Notes: generated from the sequence alone by a model not told the origin. A stretch of DNA of 64,000 nt from Planctomycetota bacterium (GCA_030616775.1 JAUWWQ010000004.1:1-64000), one strand, 5' to 3'; shown: positions 17,770 to 26,524, counted from the stretch's first letter. Numbers and translations are program-made.

Positions 17770-18429
17770 CTACCGGGCGACCGGCTTGCGACATCCTTTG
17801 CGGATCCACTCGGCCAATCGATCGAAACCGGACCGGGTCTTGACGTCGGTGGAAATCACGTCGGCGTTGGGGTTGATCCGGCGCAGTTCCTGCTGGGCAG
17901 CAGCGACGTCAAAGTCGGTGTGCGGCAGCAGGTCGCATTTCGTTAGCAGGACCAGGGCGGCCTCCTTGAAAAGCAAGGGATACTTTGCCGGTTTGTCGTG
18001 GCCTTCCGCCACGCTCAGAATGCTGATCCTCAGATGCTCGCCGAGATCGAAGTTGGCCGGGCAGATGGGGTTGCCTACATTCTCCACGATCAACAAGTTG
18101 AGGTCTGCAAGCGGGATCCTGTCGAATGCGTGTTGGACAATGGTGGCATTAAGATGGCACCCGCCGTCGGTGAGGAGCTGGACCACGGGTACGTTCAGGG
18201 CAGCGATCCGCTCGGCATCCGCGGTGGTGACCAGGTCGCCTTCCAGCACGGCCACGGAGAGAGAATCGGTCAGCATAGGCAGCACCGCTTCCAACACCGA
18301 CGTTTTGCCACTGCCGGCACCGCCGAGCAGGTTGATGCAGGTTACGCCGAGAGTATCGAGGCGCTCTCGGTTTTCAGCAGCGGCGCGGTCATTGTGTTCA
18401 AACACATTCCGCAGGACATCGATCTTCAT
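17770..18429 (-). CDS. hypB: Hydrogenase nickel incorporation GTPase HypB
   Basis: 219 residues. It has the P-loop LLGGAGSGKTS, VAVLEGDLVTTADAERI, LLTDGGCHLNATIV, the metal site VENVGNPICPANFDLGE and the guanine motif LLTKCDLLP. HypB hydrolyses GTP to deliver nickel with HypA to the large subunit. The N-terminal His-rich store and CxxCGC motif of some homologues are absent. It overlaps hypA by 32 bases. Confidence 0.96.
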   Translation of the reverse strand: MKIDVLRNVFEHNDRAAAENRERLDTLGVTCINLLGGAGSGKTSVLEAVLPMLTDSLSVAVLEGDLVTTADAERIAALNVPVVQLLTDGGCHLNATIVQHAFDRIPLADLNLLIVENVGNPICPANFDLGEHLRISILSVAEGHDKPAKYPLLFKEAALVLLTKCDLLPHTDFDVAAAQQELRRINPNADVISTDVKTRSGFDRLAEWIRKGCRKPVAR

Positions 18430-18775
18430 CGGGCATCTCCGCTTCGATGGTGATCAACTCAAGTTCGTCTCCCCCGATGGGGTCCAGACCTTCGGTACCG
18501 CATGCCGGGCAGTCCCACTCCCAGTTTCGGACCGGAAACCGGGCGTCACATCGGGGACACAAAGCCTGCACGTAGGTTTTCTCGATGGAAAGGCAGCCCT
18601 CCTGACACATGGTTCCCTGGCGCGCAATCCGGAAAGCCTCCTGAAGCAGAACATCGTCCACCTGGCGCAGCGCCCCTATCCGACAAACCAGTCTAGTTGC
18701 CCGCACCGCACCGACGCGCTGGGCCTCACGGGTGACGACTTCGATCAATGACTGGGCAATGGACAACTCGTGCAC
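18398..18775 (-). CDS. hypA: Hydrogenase maturation nickel metallochaperone HypA
   Basis: 125 residues if translation begins at the GTG at 18775, which gives the required MHELSIAQSL with the nickel-binding His2; the ATG at 18781 would add two residues ahead of it. A zinc site of two CxxC pairs is present (CPRCDARFP and CPACGTEG). It passes nickel to HypB and the large subunit. It overlaps hypB downstream and lies 121 bases after hypE. Confidence 0.93.
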   Translation of the reverse strand: MHELSIAQSLIEVVTREAQRVGAVRATRLVCRIGALRQVDDVLLQEAFRIARQGTMCQEGCLSIEKTYVQALCPRCDARFPVRNWEWDCPACGTEGLDPIGGDELELITIEAEMPDEDRCPAECV

Positions 18776-18902
18776 GATCATACTCTAGCAGTTATAGCGA
18801 GTGCAGACAAAGGGCCGCTCCACGCCGTCGGGCAATCTGATCAGTCGGCCCAACTCGCGATGCTCTACGGCTAAAGCCTCCGGGCGTTGGGGAGTTACCC
18901 CT

Positions 18903-19937
18903 TCAGCAGATACGCGGTAGTTCCTCCCCATACGGGCGTTGCACGATCCGCCGCCCGCCGGCGCGGGTGTTCAACTCAACCAGGGGCGGCTGGGTGTCGG
19001 TGACGCGTCCGATTACCGCGGCCTTGCGGCCCAGTGGATGCCTACGCATAGCTTCCAGGGCACTGGTGGCATGGTCCTGGGCGACGACGCACACGATCTT
19101 TCCTTCGTTGGCCACGGTAAGCGGATCCAGCCCGAGCATTTCGGCGGCGTGTCGGGCCGTGGGCGAGACCGGGATCTGGGCTTCAATTATCTCGATGCTG
19201 AGCTGACGGTGTTCGCTGATGTCCGCCAAGACGCCAGCCAGTCCGCCACGCGTAGCGTCGCGAATAAACTTCACCCGTACGCCGCCGGTCAACAGTTGTT
19301 CGATCAGACCGTTCAGGGGTGCGGCATCGCTGCGAAGATCCGAATCGAACTCGATGCCATGGCGGACGGACATGATGGTCAGTCCGTGATCGGCGATGCA
19401 GCCGTTGACCAGGACGACGTCACACGGCTCGACGTGCTCCAGGCCAACATGAACCGTTGGAGGCAGACATCCGACCCCAGCGGTGTTGACGAACAACCCG
19501 TCGCCGCTGCGGCGTTCGATCACCTTGGTGTCGCCGGTGACGATTTCAACATTGGCCTCTCGAGCCGTTGCGGCGATCGAGGCGACGATGCGGTCCAGGA
19601 CATCGACCGGCAACCCCTCCTCGATAATTAGTCCCAAGCTAAGTGCCACCGGGGTGGCCCCCATCACGGAGAGGTCGTTGACGGTCCCTGCGACGGCGAT
19701 CCGCCCGATATCACCGCCGGGAAACTCCAATGGAGTGACCACATAGGAGTCGGTGGTGAAGACCAGTTCACCGGCCCTCCAGGGGAGCACGGCCCCATCG
19801 GTCAGAGGGGCAAGCCTCTCATTGTTCAGTTGTGAAAGCAGGTGTTGCTGAATCAGTTGGCCGGTCAATTCACCCCCGCCGCCGTGGGCGAGCATTATTC
19901 GATCGACCGTATCCAAGGGAGCCTTCACTGGGTTCAT
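18903..19937 (-). CDS. hypE: Hydrogenase maturation protein HypE (carbamoyl dehydratase)
   Basis: 344 residues. It shows IMLAHGGGGELTGQLI, FTTDSYVVTPLEFPGGDIG, VNDLSVMGATP, EIVTGDTKV, RDATRGGLAGVL and ends in PRIC, the C-terminal Cys that carries the carbamoyl/cyano group. It dehydrates the thiocarboxamide to thiocyanate for the iron ligands. It overlaps hypD by 4 bases. Confidence 0.97.
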   Translation of the reverse strand: MNPVKAPLDTVDRIMLAHGGGGELTGQLIQQHLLSQLNNERLAPLTDGAVLPWRAGELVFTTDSYVVTPLEFPGGDIGRIAVAGTVNDLSVMGATPVALSLGLIIEEGLPVDVLDRIVASIAATAREANVEIVTGDTKVIERRSGDGLFVNTAGVGCLPPTVHVGLEHVEPCDVVLVNGCIADHGLTIMSVRHGIEFDSDLRSDAAPLNGLIEQLLTGGVRVKFIRDATRGGLAGVLADISEHRQLSIEIIEAQIPVSPTARHAAEMLGLDPLTVANEGKIVCVVAQDHATSALEAMRRHPLGRKAAVIGRVTDTQPPLVELNTRAGGRRIVQRPYGEELPRIC

Positions 19938-21049
19938 CCCGACACCTCCTGTGATTGGGGCAGATCACGGAGCGCCTTCGCGCTGCGGTTGTACTTGTAC
20001 CAAGCGGCGCAGGTGCCTTCGCTGCTGACCATGCAGGGCCCGATGGGTGACAGCGGCGTGCAACCGTGGTCGAAGAGCGGACACTCCGCCGGCTCCGCCT
20101 TGCCCTGGATGACCTGGCCGCAGAGACACGCCGGGTGATCCTCGTCCTCGCCGAGCGTCAGGCTGAATCGCCGCACGGCGTCAAACCGGTGGTACCCCGG
20201 AGCGAGTTCGAGCCCGCTTTGGGGAATGACGCCGATGGCACGCCACGGCGTGTCTGCCGTGACGAATACGCGCTGCATCAGATCAAGAGCGGCGCGATTC
20301 CCCATGTCACCGACGACTGCGCGATAAACGTTCTCCAAACGTGCCCGTCCCGATTGGACACATTGCAGCAGATGGACCAGTCCCAAGAGTATCTGCTGCG
20401 GCTCAAATCCGGCAATTACGCAGGGTTTGGCGTGCCGCTGCACAACCGGGCGATAGGCCTCGGCGCCGGTGATTACGCTGACATGGCCGGGGCACAAGAA
20501 GCCATCCAAGGGGACATCTCCGGCTTCAAGCAGAGCCAGCATCGCCGGGACGACGAGTTTGTGGCACATCAGGACGCTGAAGTTTTCAATACCGTCGCGC
20601 TCGGCCTCAAGGACGGTTGCCGCGGTGGCCGGAGCAGTGGTTTCGAAACCGATACCGAGAAAGGCAACAGATGCGGCCGGTTCGTCCCGGGCAATCTGTA
20701 GGGCACTGCGGGCAGAGCTGACCACGTGAACGCGCGCTCCTCGTGCCCGTAGTTTCTCCAGGCTGCCGAGTCGACCCGGGACACGCATCATGTCGCCATA
20801 GGTGGCGATCATGACATCGTTCTCTGCCGCCAACTCGATTGCCGCGTCTATGTGACGCTGGGGAGTGACACAGACCGGACAGCCCGGACCACTGACCAGA
20901 CGTAGATTCTCCGGCAACATGGCGTGCAGGCCGTTACGATAGGCCGAGGTGGTGTGGGTGCCGCACACTTCCATGATCTGCACCTGTCGACTGATCTTGT
21001 TGCAGAGCCGGGCAAGTTGATCGCGAAGCTCCCGGAATCCAGGCGTCAT
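19934..21049 (-). CDS. hypD: Hydrogenase maturation scaffold HypD
   Basis: 371 residues. Motifs IMEVCGTHTTSAYRNGL, SGPGCPVCVTP, IATYGDMMRVPG, FLGIGFETTAPATA, CPGHVSVITG and the C-terminal [4Fe-4S] Cys set (CLCGQVIQGKAEP, CPLFDHGCTP) are complete. With HypC it assembles the Fe(CN)2CO unit. It overlaps hypC and hypE by 4 bases each. Confidence 0.97.
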   Translation of the reverse strand: MTPGFRELRDQLARLCNKISRQVQIMEVCGTHTTSAYRNGLHAMLPENLRLVSGPGCPVCVTPQRHIDAAIELAAENDVMIATYGDMMRVPGRLGSLEKLRARGARVHVVSSARSALQIARDEPAASVAFLGIGFETTAPATAATVLEAERDGIENFSVLMCHKLVVPAMLALLEAGDVPLDGFLCPGHVSVITGAEAYRPVVQRHAKPCVIAGFEPQQILLGLVHLLQCVQSGRARLENVYRAVVGDMGNRAALDLMQRVFVTADTPWRAIGVIPQSGLELAPGYHRFDAVRRFSLTLGEDEDHPACLCGQVIQGKAEPAECPLFDHGCTPLSPIGPCMVSSEGTCAAWYKYNRSAKALRDLPQSQEVSG

Positions 21050-21324
21050 GGCGTACCTCCGAGCTTGGGAACAGACCGGCCCGCCAGGTCACTCACGGGC
21101 TCGTCAGTCTCGGAAGCGGAGGCCTGCTGCAGGTAGCCCCATGTTTCCAGGGCGTCATGCTTGTCGATCGTGCATATTGAAAACCCGGCGTGCACCAACA
21201 CCCAATCGCCGGGTGCGGCGTCCGGGGTCATGATCTTACTGATCTCCAGGCGGTTGCCATGAAAATCCACGAGGGCTTCATCGCCCCGGCATTCAATGAT
21301 TCTTCCAGGGATTGCTAAACACAT
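21046..21324 (-). CDS. hypC: Hydrogenase maturation chaperone HypC
   Basis: 92 residues. It opens MCLAIPGRI with the essential Cys2, followed by ALVDFHGNRLEI and PGDWVLVHAGFSICTID. It carries iron with HypD and binds the large-subunit precursor. It overlaps hypF by 10 bases and hypD by 4. Confidence 0.97.
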   Translation of the reverse strand: MCLAIPGRIIECRGDEALVDFHGNRLEISKIMTPDAAPGDWVLVHAGFSICTIDKHDALETWGYLQQASASETDEPVSDLAGRSVPKLGGTP

Positions 21325-22517
21325 GACTCCGCCCCCTGATGGATAGCCGCGGCGGCGACGGCCTGCCCGAGTGCCAGGCAGGCGTCACTATACGGGACAC
21401 GGCGCGGGCACAGGATCGTCAGGTGGCGTCGATCAAGAAGTTCGGTCAGGCGCGCTAGAAGACGCCGGTTGTTGAAACAACCTCCGGACAAGGCAACCAC
21501 ATGGAGGCCGCACATCTCGCAGACCTTGACTGCGGTGGCGGCCAGCATTTGGGCGATGGTCTCATGGAATCGTGCCGAAACGTAGCCACTGTCTTTTTGC
21601 TCTCGTTGATCCTTCACGATCGCCCGGATGGTCGGAGCCAGGGACATGTTGACAGAACCCTCCACGGCCACGGCCTCGTACGGATACGCTTCGGTGGTTT
21701 CAGTCGCGGCGGCCGCCTCTAGGGCAATCGCCGCCTGGGCCTCCCGATCGTTCCGATCACACAGACCGAGCAGGAAGCTTACGCCGTCAAACACACGTCC
21801 CAGGCTGGAAGTCATCGGCGCATTCAAGCCGCCCTCGATCATGCGAGCCAATCTGTCCAGGTCTTTGGGACCCACGCGTAGGAACGCGTCGGTAAGGTGG
21901 TGCGTCCAACGGCTGCCAAAGGCCTGTCGCAGCAACGCGGCCGCAGGCCGCCAGTTCTCGATCGCCGCGGCGTCCGCCCCAGGGAGTGGGAAATACTCCA
22001 GGTGTCCCAATCGCTCGAACGAGGCCCTGGAACAGCGCATCACCTCGCAGCCCCAGGCCGCACCGTCCGACCCGTACCCCACGCCGTCGCAACAAATGCC
22101 GATCAGTGGTTCCGTCGCGTCCCAGTCTGCCATTACGCTGACCAAGTGGGCATGATGATGCTGAATCGCCACTGTGGGAACACCCATGGTCAAGGCGCTA
22201 CGCGTGGAGAGATACAGTGGATGAAGGTCGTGGGCGACCAGCACGGGACTGAAGTGGAACTGTTGCCGTAACTGCTCAATCGTGCGCACAAACAGCCGGT
22301 AGGACTGCGGATCGGTCAGGTTACCCAGGGGTTCACTGAGCTTCGCCTCACGGTTGGAATATAGGCAGACGGAAGACTTGAGCTCTCCCCCGACCGCCAG
22401 GATGTTGAGCACGGTCCGTGTGCCCAACCGGTAGGTCGTGTACAGTTGATCTACCGAAGGCCTGCCGGCCACGGCCTTCGCCGAAGCGGGAGGCGTCGGC
22501 TTGCAGGATCCGTGCAT
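21315..22517 (-). CDS. hypF: HypF carbamoyltransferase domain only (N-terminal half missing)
   Basis: 400 residues from the ATG at 22517 (AAGAGG just upstream). It matches the second half of HypF: ILAVGGELKSSVCLYSN, VLVAHDLHPLYLSTRSAL, the metal-binding VAIQHHHAHLVSVMAD, ICCDGVGYGSDGAAWG, PLPGADAAAIENWRPAA and VALSGGCFNNRRLLARL, which is the Kae1-like fold. Full HypF is about 750 residues; the acylphosphatase, zinc-finger and YrdC-like domains are absent, and no frame out to 22900 contains them. Either those parts are encoded elsewhere or the carbamoyl phosphate route is altered. It heads hypFCDE. Confidence 0.88.
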   Translation of the reverse strand: MHGSCKPTPPASAKAVAGRPSVDQLYTTYRLGTRTVLNILAVGGELKSSVCLYSNREAKLSEPLGNLTDPQSYRLFVRTIEQLRQQFHFSPVLVAHDLHPLYLSTRSALTMGVPTVAIQHHHAHLVSVMADWDATEPLIGICCDGVGYGSDGAAWGCEVMRCSRASFERLGHLEYFPLPGADAAAIENWRPAAALLRQAFGSRWTHHLTDAFLRVGPKDLDRLARMIEGGLNAPMTSSLGRVFDGVSFLLGLCDRNDREAQAAIALEAAAATETTEAYPYEAVAVEGSVNMSLAPTIRAIVKDQREQKDSGYVSARFHETIAQMLAATAVKVCEMCGLHVVALSGGCFNNRRLLARLTELLDRRHLTILCPRRVPYSDACLALGQAVAAAAIHQGAESCV

Positions 22518-22835
22518 CGGGGCCTCTTGTCTCGTTTCCACGCTGATCTCCCCATGAATGAATCCTTGCAAACTCAGTGCCAACGGCGGCAAACGTACCC
22601 CGAGGCGGTACACCAGCACTACTGGGCAAGCCTTCGCCTAACGTCTTGCCCGTGCGTAGCTTACGTTCACTTTGCTCCAGGTTCAAGTGGCCTTCGCGGG
22701 CCCCGTTTTTTGCTGGAGGCCCCTTGCGGCAAAATCCGATCATCAGCGCCCCGATCGGCAATCGGCTGGTCTGCAAAGGCGCTCTCCGGGTTCTTCGTAA
22801 GTCGCGTCGAACCTCCACAAACTGATCAGAAAATC

Positions 22836-22888
22836 TGTGTAATGACAGACACTCGCGGAAGCGGGGTCCCGGCGCGTTGGCACACATT
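22836..22888 (+). repeat. 53-base direct repeat, copy 2
   Basis: Second copy of 17654-17706, same orientation, 47 of 53 identical. It lies in non-coding DNA between the hypF start and the end of the Nudix-linked gene. Together the two copies bracket the complete hyp block. Confidence 0.8.
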
Positions 22889-22901
22889 GCTTCGGCAAGC
22901 C

Positions 22902-23516
22902 TCAAGCCGGCGCGTCCCTGCGGAACTCGCGCGCGGCGTGGTACATGGCCCTGTCGAAAAAAGCGGCCATGCGGCGGTCAAGCTCGAGCACCCGGTACGT
23001 GTCGATCGGTTCCTTCCACATTCCTTGGGAACGGGCGAAGGTCCAAACGTGCTTCTTTAAGAGCGTGAGCGAACTCAAGAGCTCGTGCATCTCGAAACCC
23101 TGCGCCTTTCGCTCATGGGCGAGGATCCAGTAGAAGGCTTTCACTTCGTCGGGCGCCGCATCGCCCCTGAGCCAGCGGCCGAACTGTGATATGGCCAGAA
23201 CGGCTCTTTCCAGGAGTCGGTCAGGATCGATCGTCCGGTATGACCGGGTCGTGAGATTGGTGCGCACATCGGTCAGCCAGAGCCGGGCGATTTCGTAAGC
23301 CCGCTCCTGAATCAACGCCACCAAGGCGTCGGAGAGCATGCCCTTGTCTTCGTCCGATTGGAGAGCAATGAACGAATCCTGGATCGCCCAACTCTCCTCG
23401 TGCGCCGCTGCACAGGCACGCAAGGCTTTCTCGTTCGAGCTGAATGCGAGCGCAGGGGGGGGATACAATCGGAAAGTAACGCACCTCTTCGGCGTCGTCG
23501 CCCGCCCGTTCGCCAC
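22902..23516 (-). CDS. C-terminal half of a frameshifted Nudix fusion; RsbRD_N-like helical domain
   Basis: The coding similarity starts near 23460 (ALAFSSNEKALRA, the normal end of a Nudix fold), then a helical domain of about 150 residues: LIQERAYEIARLWLTDVRTN, FGRWLRGD, AHERKAQGFEMHELLSSLTL and WTFARSQGM. This arrangement resembles the RsbRD N-terminal domain found in signalling proteins. The first 17 or so residues of this frame are out of register. Removing one G from the run of 8 at 23455-23462 joins it to the Nudix frame upstream, so the two entries are most likely one gene or one broken gene. Confidence 0.7.
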   Translation of the reverse strand: MANGRATTPKRCVTFRLYPPPALAFSSNEKALRACAAAHEESWAIQDSFIALQSDEDKGMLSDALVALIQERAYEIARLWLTDVRTNLTTRSYRTIDPDRLLERAVLAISQFGRWLRGDAAPDEVKAFYWILAHERKAQGFEMHELLSSLTLLKKHVWTFARSQGMWKEPIDTYRVLELDRRMAAFFDRAMYHAAREFRRDAPA

Positions 23517-23898
23517 CGCCGACCTTTTGCATTTCGAACGTGATGATCAGCAGGTCGCCGTAGTGGCTGCTTTCACACGAGTCGGCATCGAGCAGCCGCA
23601 AGATGCGCGCGTCGACGTCCGCTTCTTCCTTGAGTTCGCGCAGAGCGGCCGCGGCGATCGTCTCGCCTGTCTCAGCGAACCCCATAGGGAGACACCACTT
23701 GCCCTTGTGGGGCTCGCGCTTACGTTTGACAAGCAACACCTCGCGGTGCTCGTTGAGCACAACGGAGGCCGCGACGGGCAAGGGGTTCTCGTAGAAAACG
23801 GTTTCGCACGCGGGGCAAACGACGCGCGGACGGCTATCCACAACGCGCGTCTCTACCTGCTGGCCACACCGCGCACAGTAGTCTGGTTTCTCAGGCAT
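23221..23898 (-). CDS. Nudix hydrolase, N-terminal half of a frameshifted fusion
   Basis: Real coding runs from 23898 to about 23463. It has a zinc ribbon (YCARCGQQ and VCPACETVFYENPLP) followed by a complete Nudix box beginning GFAETGETIAAAALRELKEEA. This layout matches zinc-ribbon Nudix hydrolases of the NADH pyrophosphatase-like group, which cleave nucleoside diphosphates linked to another moiety. After ...EEVRYFPI the frame breaks at a G8 run and the remaining 75 residues listed by this frame are nonsense; the true continuation is in 22902-23516. Substrate unknown. Confidence 0.8.
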   Translation of the reverse strand: MPEKPDYCARCGQQVETRVVDSRPRVVCPACETVFYENPLPVAASVVLNEHREVLLVKRKREPHKGKWCLPMGFAETGETIAAAALRELKEEADVDARILRLLDADSCESSHYGDLLIITFEMQKVGGGERAGDDAEEVRYFPIVSPPCARIQLERESLACLCSGARGELGDPGFVHCSPIGRRQGHALRRLGGVDSGAGLRNRPALADRCAHQSHDPVIPDDRS

Positions 23899-24308
23899 CG
23901 GAGCCTCCTACAACGGAGGGTATCGTCGTTTCTGTCCAAGACCACCCGGCCTTGACACACCACGGCCGCCGTAGCGACCCGCCCGAGCGGCCCGCCCAAT
24001 TCGCCGTCGGGCTCGGAAACGTGCGATAGGAGCGGCAGTCTGAGGCGGAGTCGCGCAAGGAAGCCATCGCGCTGGGCCGCTTCGACCGCCAGTGAGTGAC
24101 GGTACGCGAGACGCGTGCTCGCCGCAACGAACTCTCAGAAGGTGGTCGGGACGCTCCATCCATTCATTATGCACTTGCGCCGGGACGGTTTGAAGGCGTG
24201 GTGCGCCCGGTGCCAGGCACGCTTCCACCGCGGTCCGACCCCCGAGAACGAATCCAGGCCGTGTGTTCGGATTGGCACGCTTCCCGGATCCAAGAACGGG
24301 ATTAGATC
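23899..24308. other. Intergenic region upstream of an IS remnant
   Basis: About 410 bases with no recognisable gene. Short open frames on both strands lack motifs. It probably contains eroded mobile-element DNA, because both neighbours to the right are transposase fragments. Confidence 0.35.
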
Positions 24309-24575
24309 ATGGCGAAGAGACGGCGCGGGGTCGAGCAGATCACCTCGAAGTTACGTCAAGCGGACGTGCCGTTAACCAAAGGTCAGCCGGTCGCAAAGGT
24401 CGTCCGCAGGCCTGGGATCACCAAGCAGACCTACTGCCGGTGGCGGGAGGAGTGCAGCGACCTACGAACGGACCGGGCCGTGCGACTCAGGGAACTGGAG
24501 AAGGAGAACGCCCGCCTCAAAAGGTTGGCGGCGGGATTCTCGCTGGACAATGCGATCCTGGAAGCAGTAACGTAG
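24309..24575 (+). pseudogene. IS3-family OrfA transposase remnant
   Basis: 88 residues. The helix-turn-helix region (VEQITSKLRQADV, GITKQTYCRWREE) and the leucine-zipper-like RLRELEKENARLKRL followed by SLDNAILEAV are typical of OrfA from IS3-type elements. OrfB, the catalytic integrase that normally follows in the overlapping frame, is absent, so the element cannot move on its own. No terminal inverted repeats could be recognised. Confidence 0.75.
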
Positions 24576-24689
24576 GAGCTCAGTCGCGTGCAGTGGGTGA
24601 GGGGCAAATGTCAAAACAGGCAACCTGCGCCCTGGGGCTTGCGCTGACGTGTCTGCCAGCACGCACGCAGGGAAGGCGAAAGCGATCAC

Positions 24690-24789
24690 CCACCACTGAC
24701 TTCACCTCCTCGATCACCGCCTTCATCATCTGGGTCAGCCTCTCGTTGGCGGGAGCATGAACGACCAAGAGTGGCTGCCCGGTGCACAC
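24690..24789 (-). pseudogene. Fragment of a DDE-type transposase
   Basis: About 33 codons read GQPLLVVHAPANERLTQMM then KAVIEEVKSVVGD. This resembles the segment just before the VVFDRGG motif in a widespread DDE transposase group (PLFVVHAPAN, RLT, VLxEVRxLVG). Nothing before or after it is intact. It abuts the sulfatase tail, marking an old insertion or deletion junction near 24790. Confidence 0.5.
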
Positions 24790-25404
24790 TCTCTTGCGGC
24801 GGTCGTTGCTTTCGCCCGCAGACTTGATCCTGAAGCCCTCCGTCGACTCGAGTCGTTAGGCTACGTTGGCTCCATCCCGGACGCCGACGTAAATGACCAA
24901 GAGCTACTCGATCCGAAGGACATGATGCCGGTCATGCACGCCATCGATCGGGCCAACGGCCTGGCGACTGCGGGTCGATACGACGAGGCCCTCGCGATCA
25001 TCAAGGACGTCGTGCCTTTGTCTCCGCAGGATCCGAAGGTATTGCTTACCTTGGCCAAAGTCTATCTCTACCTGGATCGTCTGGAGGAAGCCGAGCATAC
25101 CTTTCGCACCGCCAACGCGCTTCGCCCCACGGCAAGGATCTGCATCTTCTTGGCACAGATCATGCTCGCGGACGGCCGGTTGACCGAAGCGGCCCAGCTC
25201 CTGGACCAAGCCGAAACGCTCGAACCTCTGCATGGCGGCATCTACCTCGCCAGGGGTGACCTGTTCGCCCTTCAGGGGCGACCTGAGGAAGCCATCGCCA
25301 CGTATGAGCATGCCGAGGAGGTCGACCCTTACCGAGCCTCGAGAGAGGCGCGATCGCGCATCGCTCGTCTTAGGGAGATTCTGAGCATCGTGCAGCCGCC
25401 GTAG
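24757..25404 (+). pseudogene. C-terminal fragment of a sulfatase-TPR protein
   Basis: From about 24805 the frame reads LDPEALRRLESLGYVGS, the usual end of a sulfatase domain, followed by three or four TPR repeats (ATAGRYDEALAIIKDVVPLS, LYLDRLEEAEHTFRTA, QGRPEEAIATYEHAEEVDPY). The catalytic N-terminal part, which would hold the formylglycine Cys motif and about 450 residues, is missing; the first 15 residues come from transposase DNA. It is the tail of a disrupted sulfate-ester hydrolase, though translation as a short TPR protein cannot be excluded. Confidence 0.7.
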
Positions 25405-25726
25405 GACCTCGGGAGCGCGGACCGCATTGAACCCCATTGTCTTGATTTCGAGCGCACTCGGACCGACGTGACGCACGACAGGAAATCGTTCAGTTTGAAC
25501 GTATGAAATTCCTCAAAAAAAAGTATGTTTATGTTTGCGACTTATTGCCGGTTCTGGTAAGCTGATGGTCAACTGGTACGGGTCCCGGGCGTTGTGTCTG
25601 AGCACAGTGGGAATACCGACAGGGTTCGGCGAGACCCGTGCAGGACTTCGCACGACGTGTGGAGATTGGAGGCGGGACGTGTGGGCTAGCTGGTGTTGTA
25701 GCACTGCTGCCTCGCGAGTAGATTGA
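25405..25726. other. Intergenic region before the exosortase locus
   Basis: About 320 bases with no gene. It contains an AT-rich patch around 25513-25540, including a run of 8 A, in otherwise GC-rich DNA, which could be part of a promoter; no convincing -35/-10 pair was seen. Confidence 0.35.
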
Positions 25727-26524
25727 TTGGCGGACGGGGAAGTGTCTTTCTTTGAAACCATATCCAGGTTGCGGCGAGCAGGAGCAGTCGTGCGGCCGTT
25801 AAGTTCCGGCGCGGCTGGCCGTGAGTGTCGCGGTGCGGAAGGAACTGACGCGCGCCGTGCGGGTCTGCCCTTGCGGATTGTAAAGGCCGGGTTGGTTTGT
25901 CTGTTGCTGGTCGGTAGTGCCGCCCTGCTGTCGATGGAGATCGCTTCCCGGAGCCATCCGTTGCTCGGATGGTTCACTCTCCTTCCTTTGCTGGCGGCGA
26001 TTCGAGTCTTCCCGCCGCGCCGCGCGTTGGCGTGCGGAGCGCTGTGGGGAGGCAGCCTCTTTTTGTTCCTGGCGGCGAGGGTGGACCCGCTTGTCCCGGC
26101 AACGATCCAGTCGTTCGCCCTTCTGAGCGTGGTTCCCGGTCTGTTCGCGCTTCTGGCGGTATGGGTTACCCGCCGGTTCGGATTTAACCCGCTGATTCTG
26201 GGATTCGGGTGGGGCGCTGTCGAGCTTGCCCTCCTGCCTCTTGGCCTGAAGGGTGGCCTTCTTGGGGGAACCTACGGGCATGAGCCCGGGAGTCTCCTGC
26301 ACCTCTTGCAGGGCCTGTTCGGCTATGTGTGCATGGCCGCGTTTATCGTCGCGGTGAACGGGATCGCCCTTGCCCTGCTGAGCCGCGCCTACGTGGGCGG
26401 TTGCGCGGCGCGGCGCTATGTTCACGGATCCGCAAAAACAGAACAACGGTTCTTCCCGCTGGAAGTTCCGATCAACTTGCTCTTCTACAGCAACCCTGCC
26501 CAACCCCGCGCACCTCCGGTTTAG
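25727..26524 (+). CDS. Integral membrane protein resembling the membrane half of apolipoprotein N-acyltransferase
   Basis: 265 residues with about five hydrophobic segments from residue 50 on. HPLLGWFTLLPLLAAIRVF, RALACGALWGGSLFLFLA and the AVELALLPLG/GGLLGGTYGHEPGSLLHL region recall the N-terminal membrane part of Lnt. The nitrilase catalytic domain of Lnt is absent; the frame stops at 26524. The start is uncertain (TTG at 25727). It is the first gene before the sorted protein and exosortase and on the same strand, so a role in that surface-sorting system is possible but inferred. Confidence 0.55.
   Translation: MADGEVSFFETISRLRRAGAVVRPLSSGAAGRECRGAEGTDARRAGLPLRIVKAGLVCLLLVGSAALLSMEIASRSHPLLGWFTLLPLLAAIRVFPPRRALACGALWGGSLFLFLAARVDPLVPATIQSFALLSVVPGLFALLAVWVTRRFGFNPLILGFGWGAVELALLPLGLKGGLLGGTYGHEPGSLLHLLQGLFGYVCMAAFIVAVNGIALALLSRAYVGGCAARRYVHGSAKTEQRFFPLEVPINLLFYSNPAQPRAPPV

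Noticed and set aside
22836-22888. Sigma-54 promoter in the repeat (TGGCAC followed by TTGC)
   Set aside because: The spacing between the GG and GC elements is 8 rather than 10, and the other copy lacks the motif.
22348-22905. Missing YrdC half of HypF in another frame upstream
   Set aside because: The 185-codon frame has no YrdC or acylphosphatase motifs and low-complexity basic composition.
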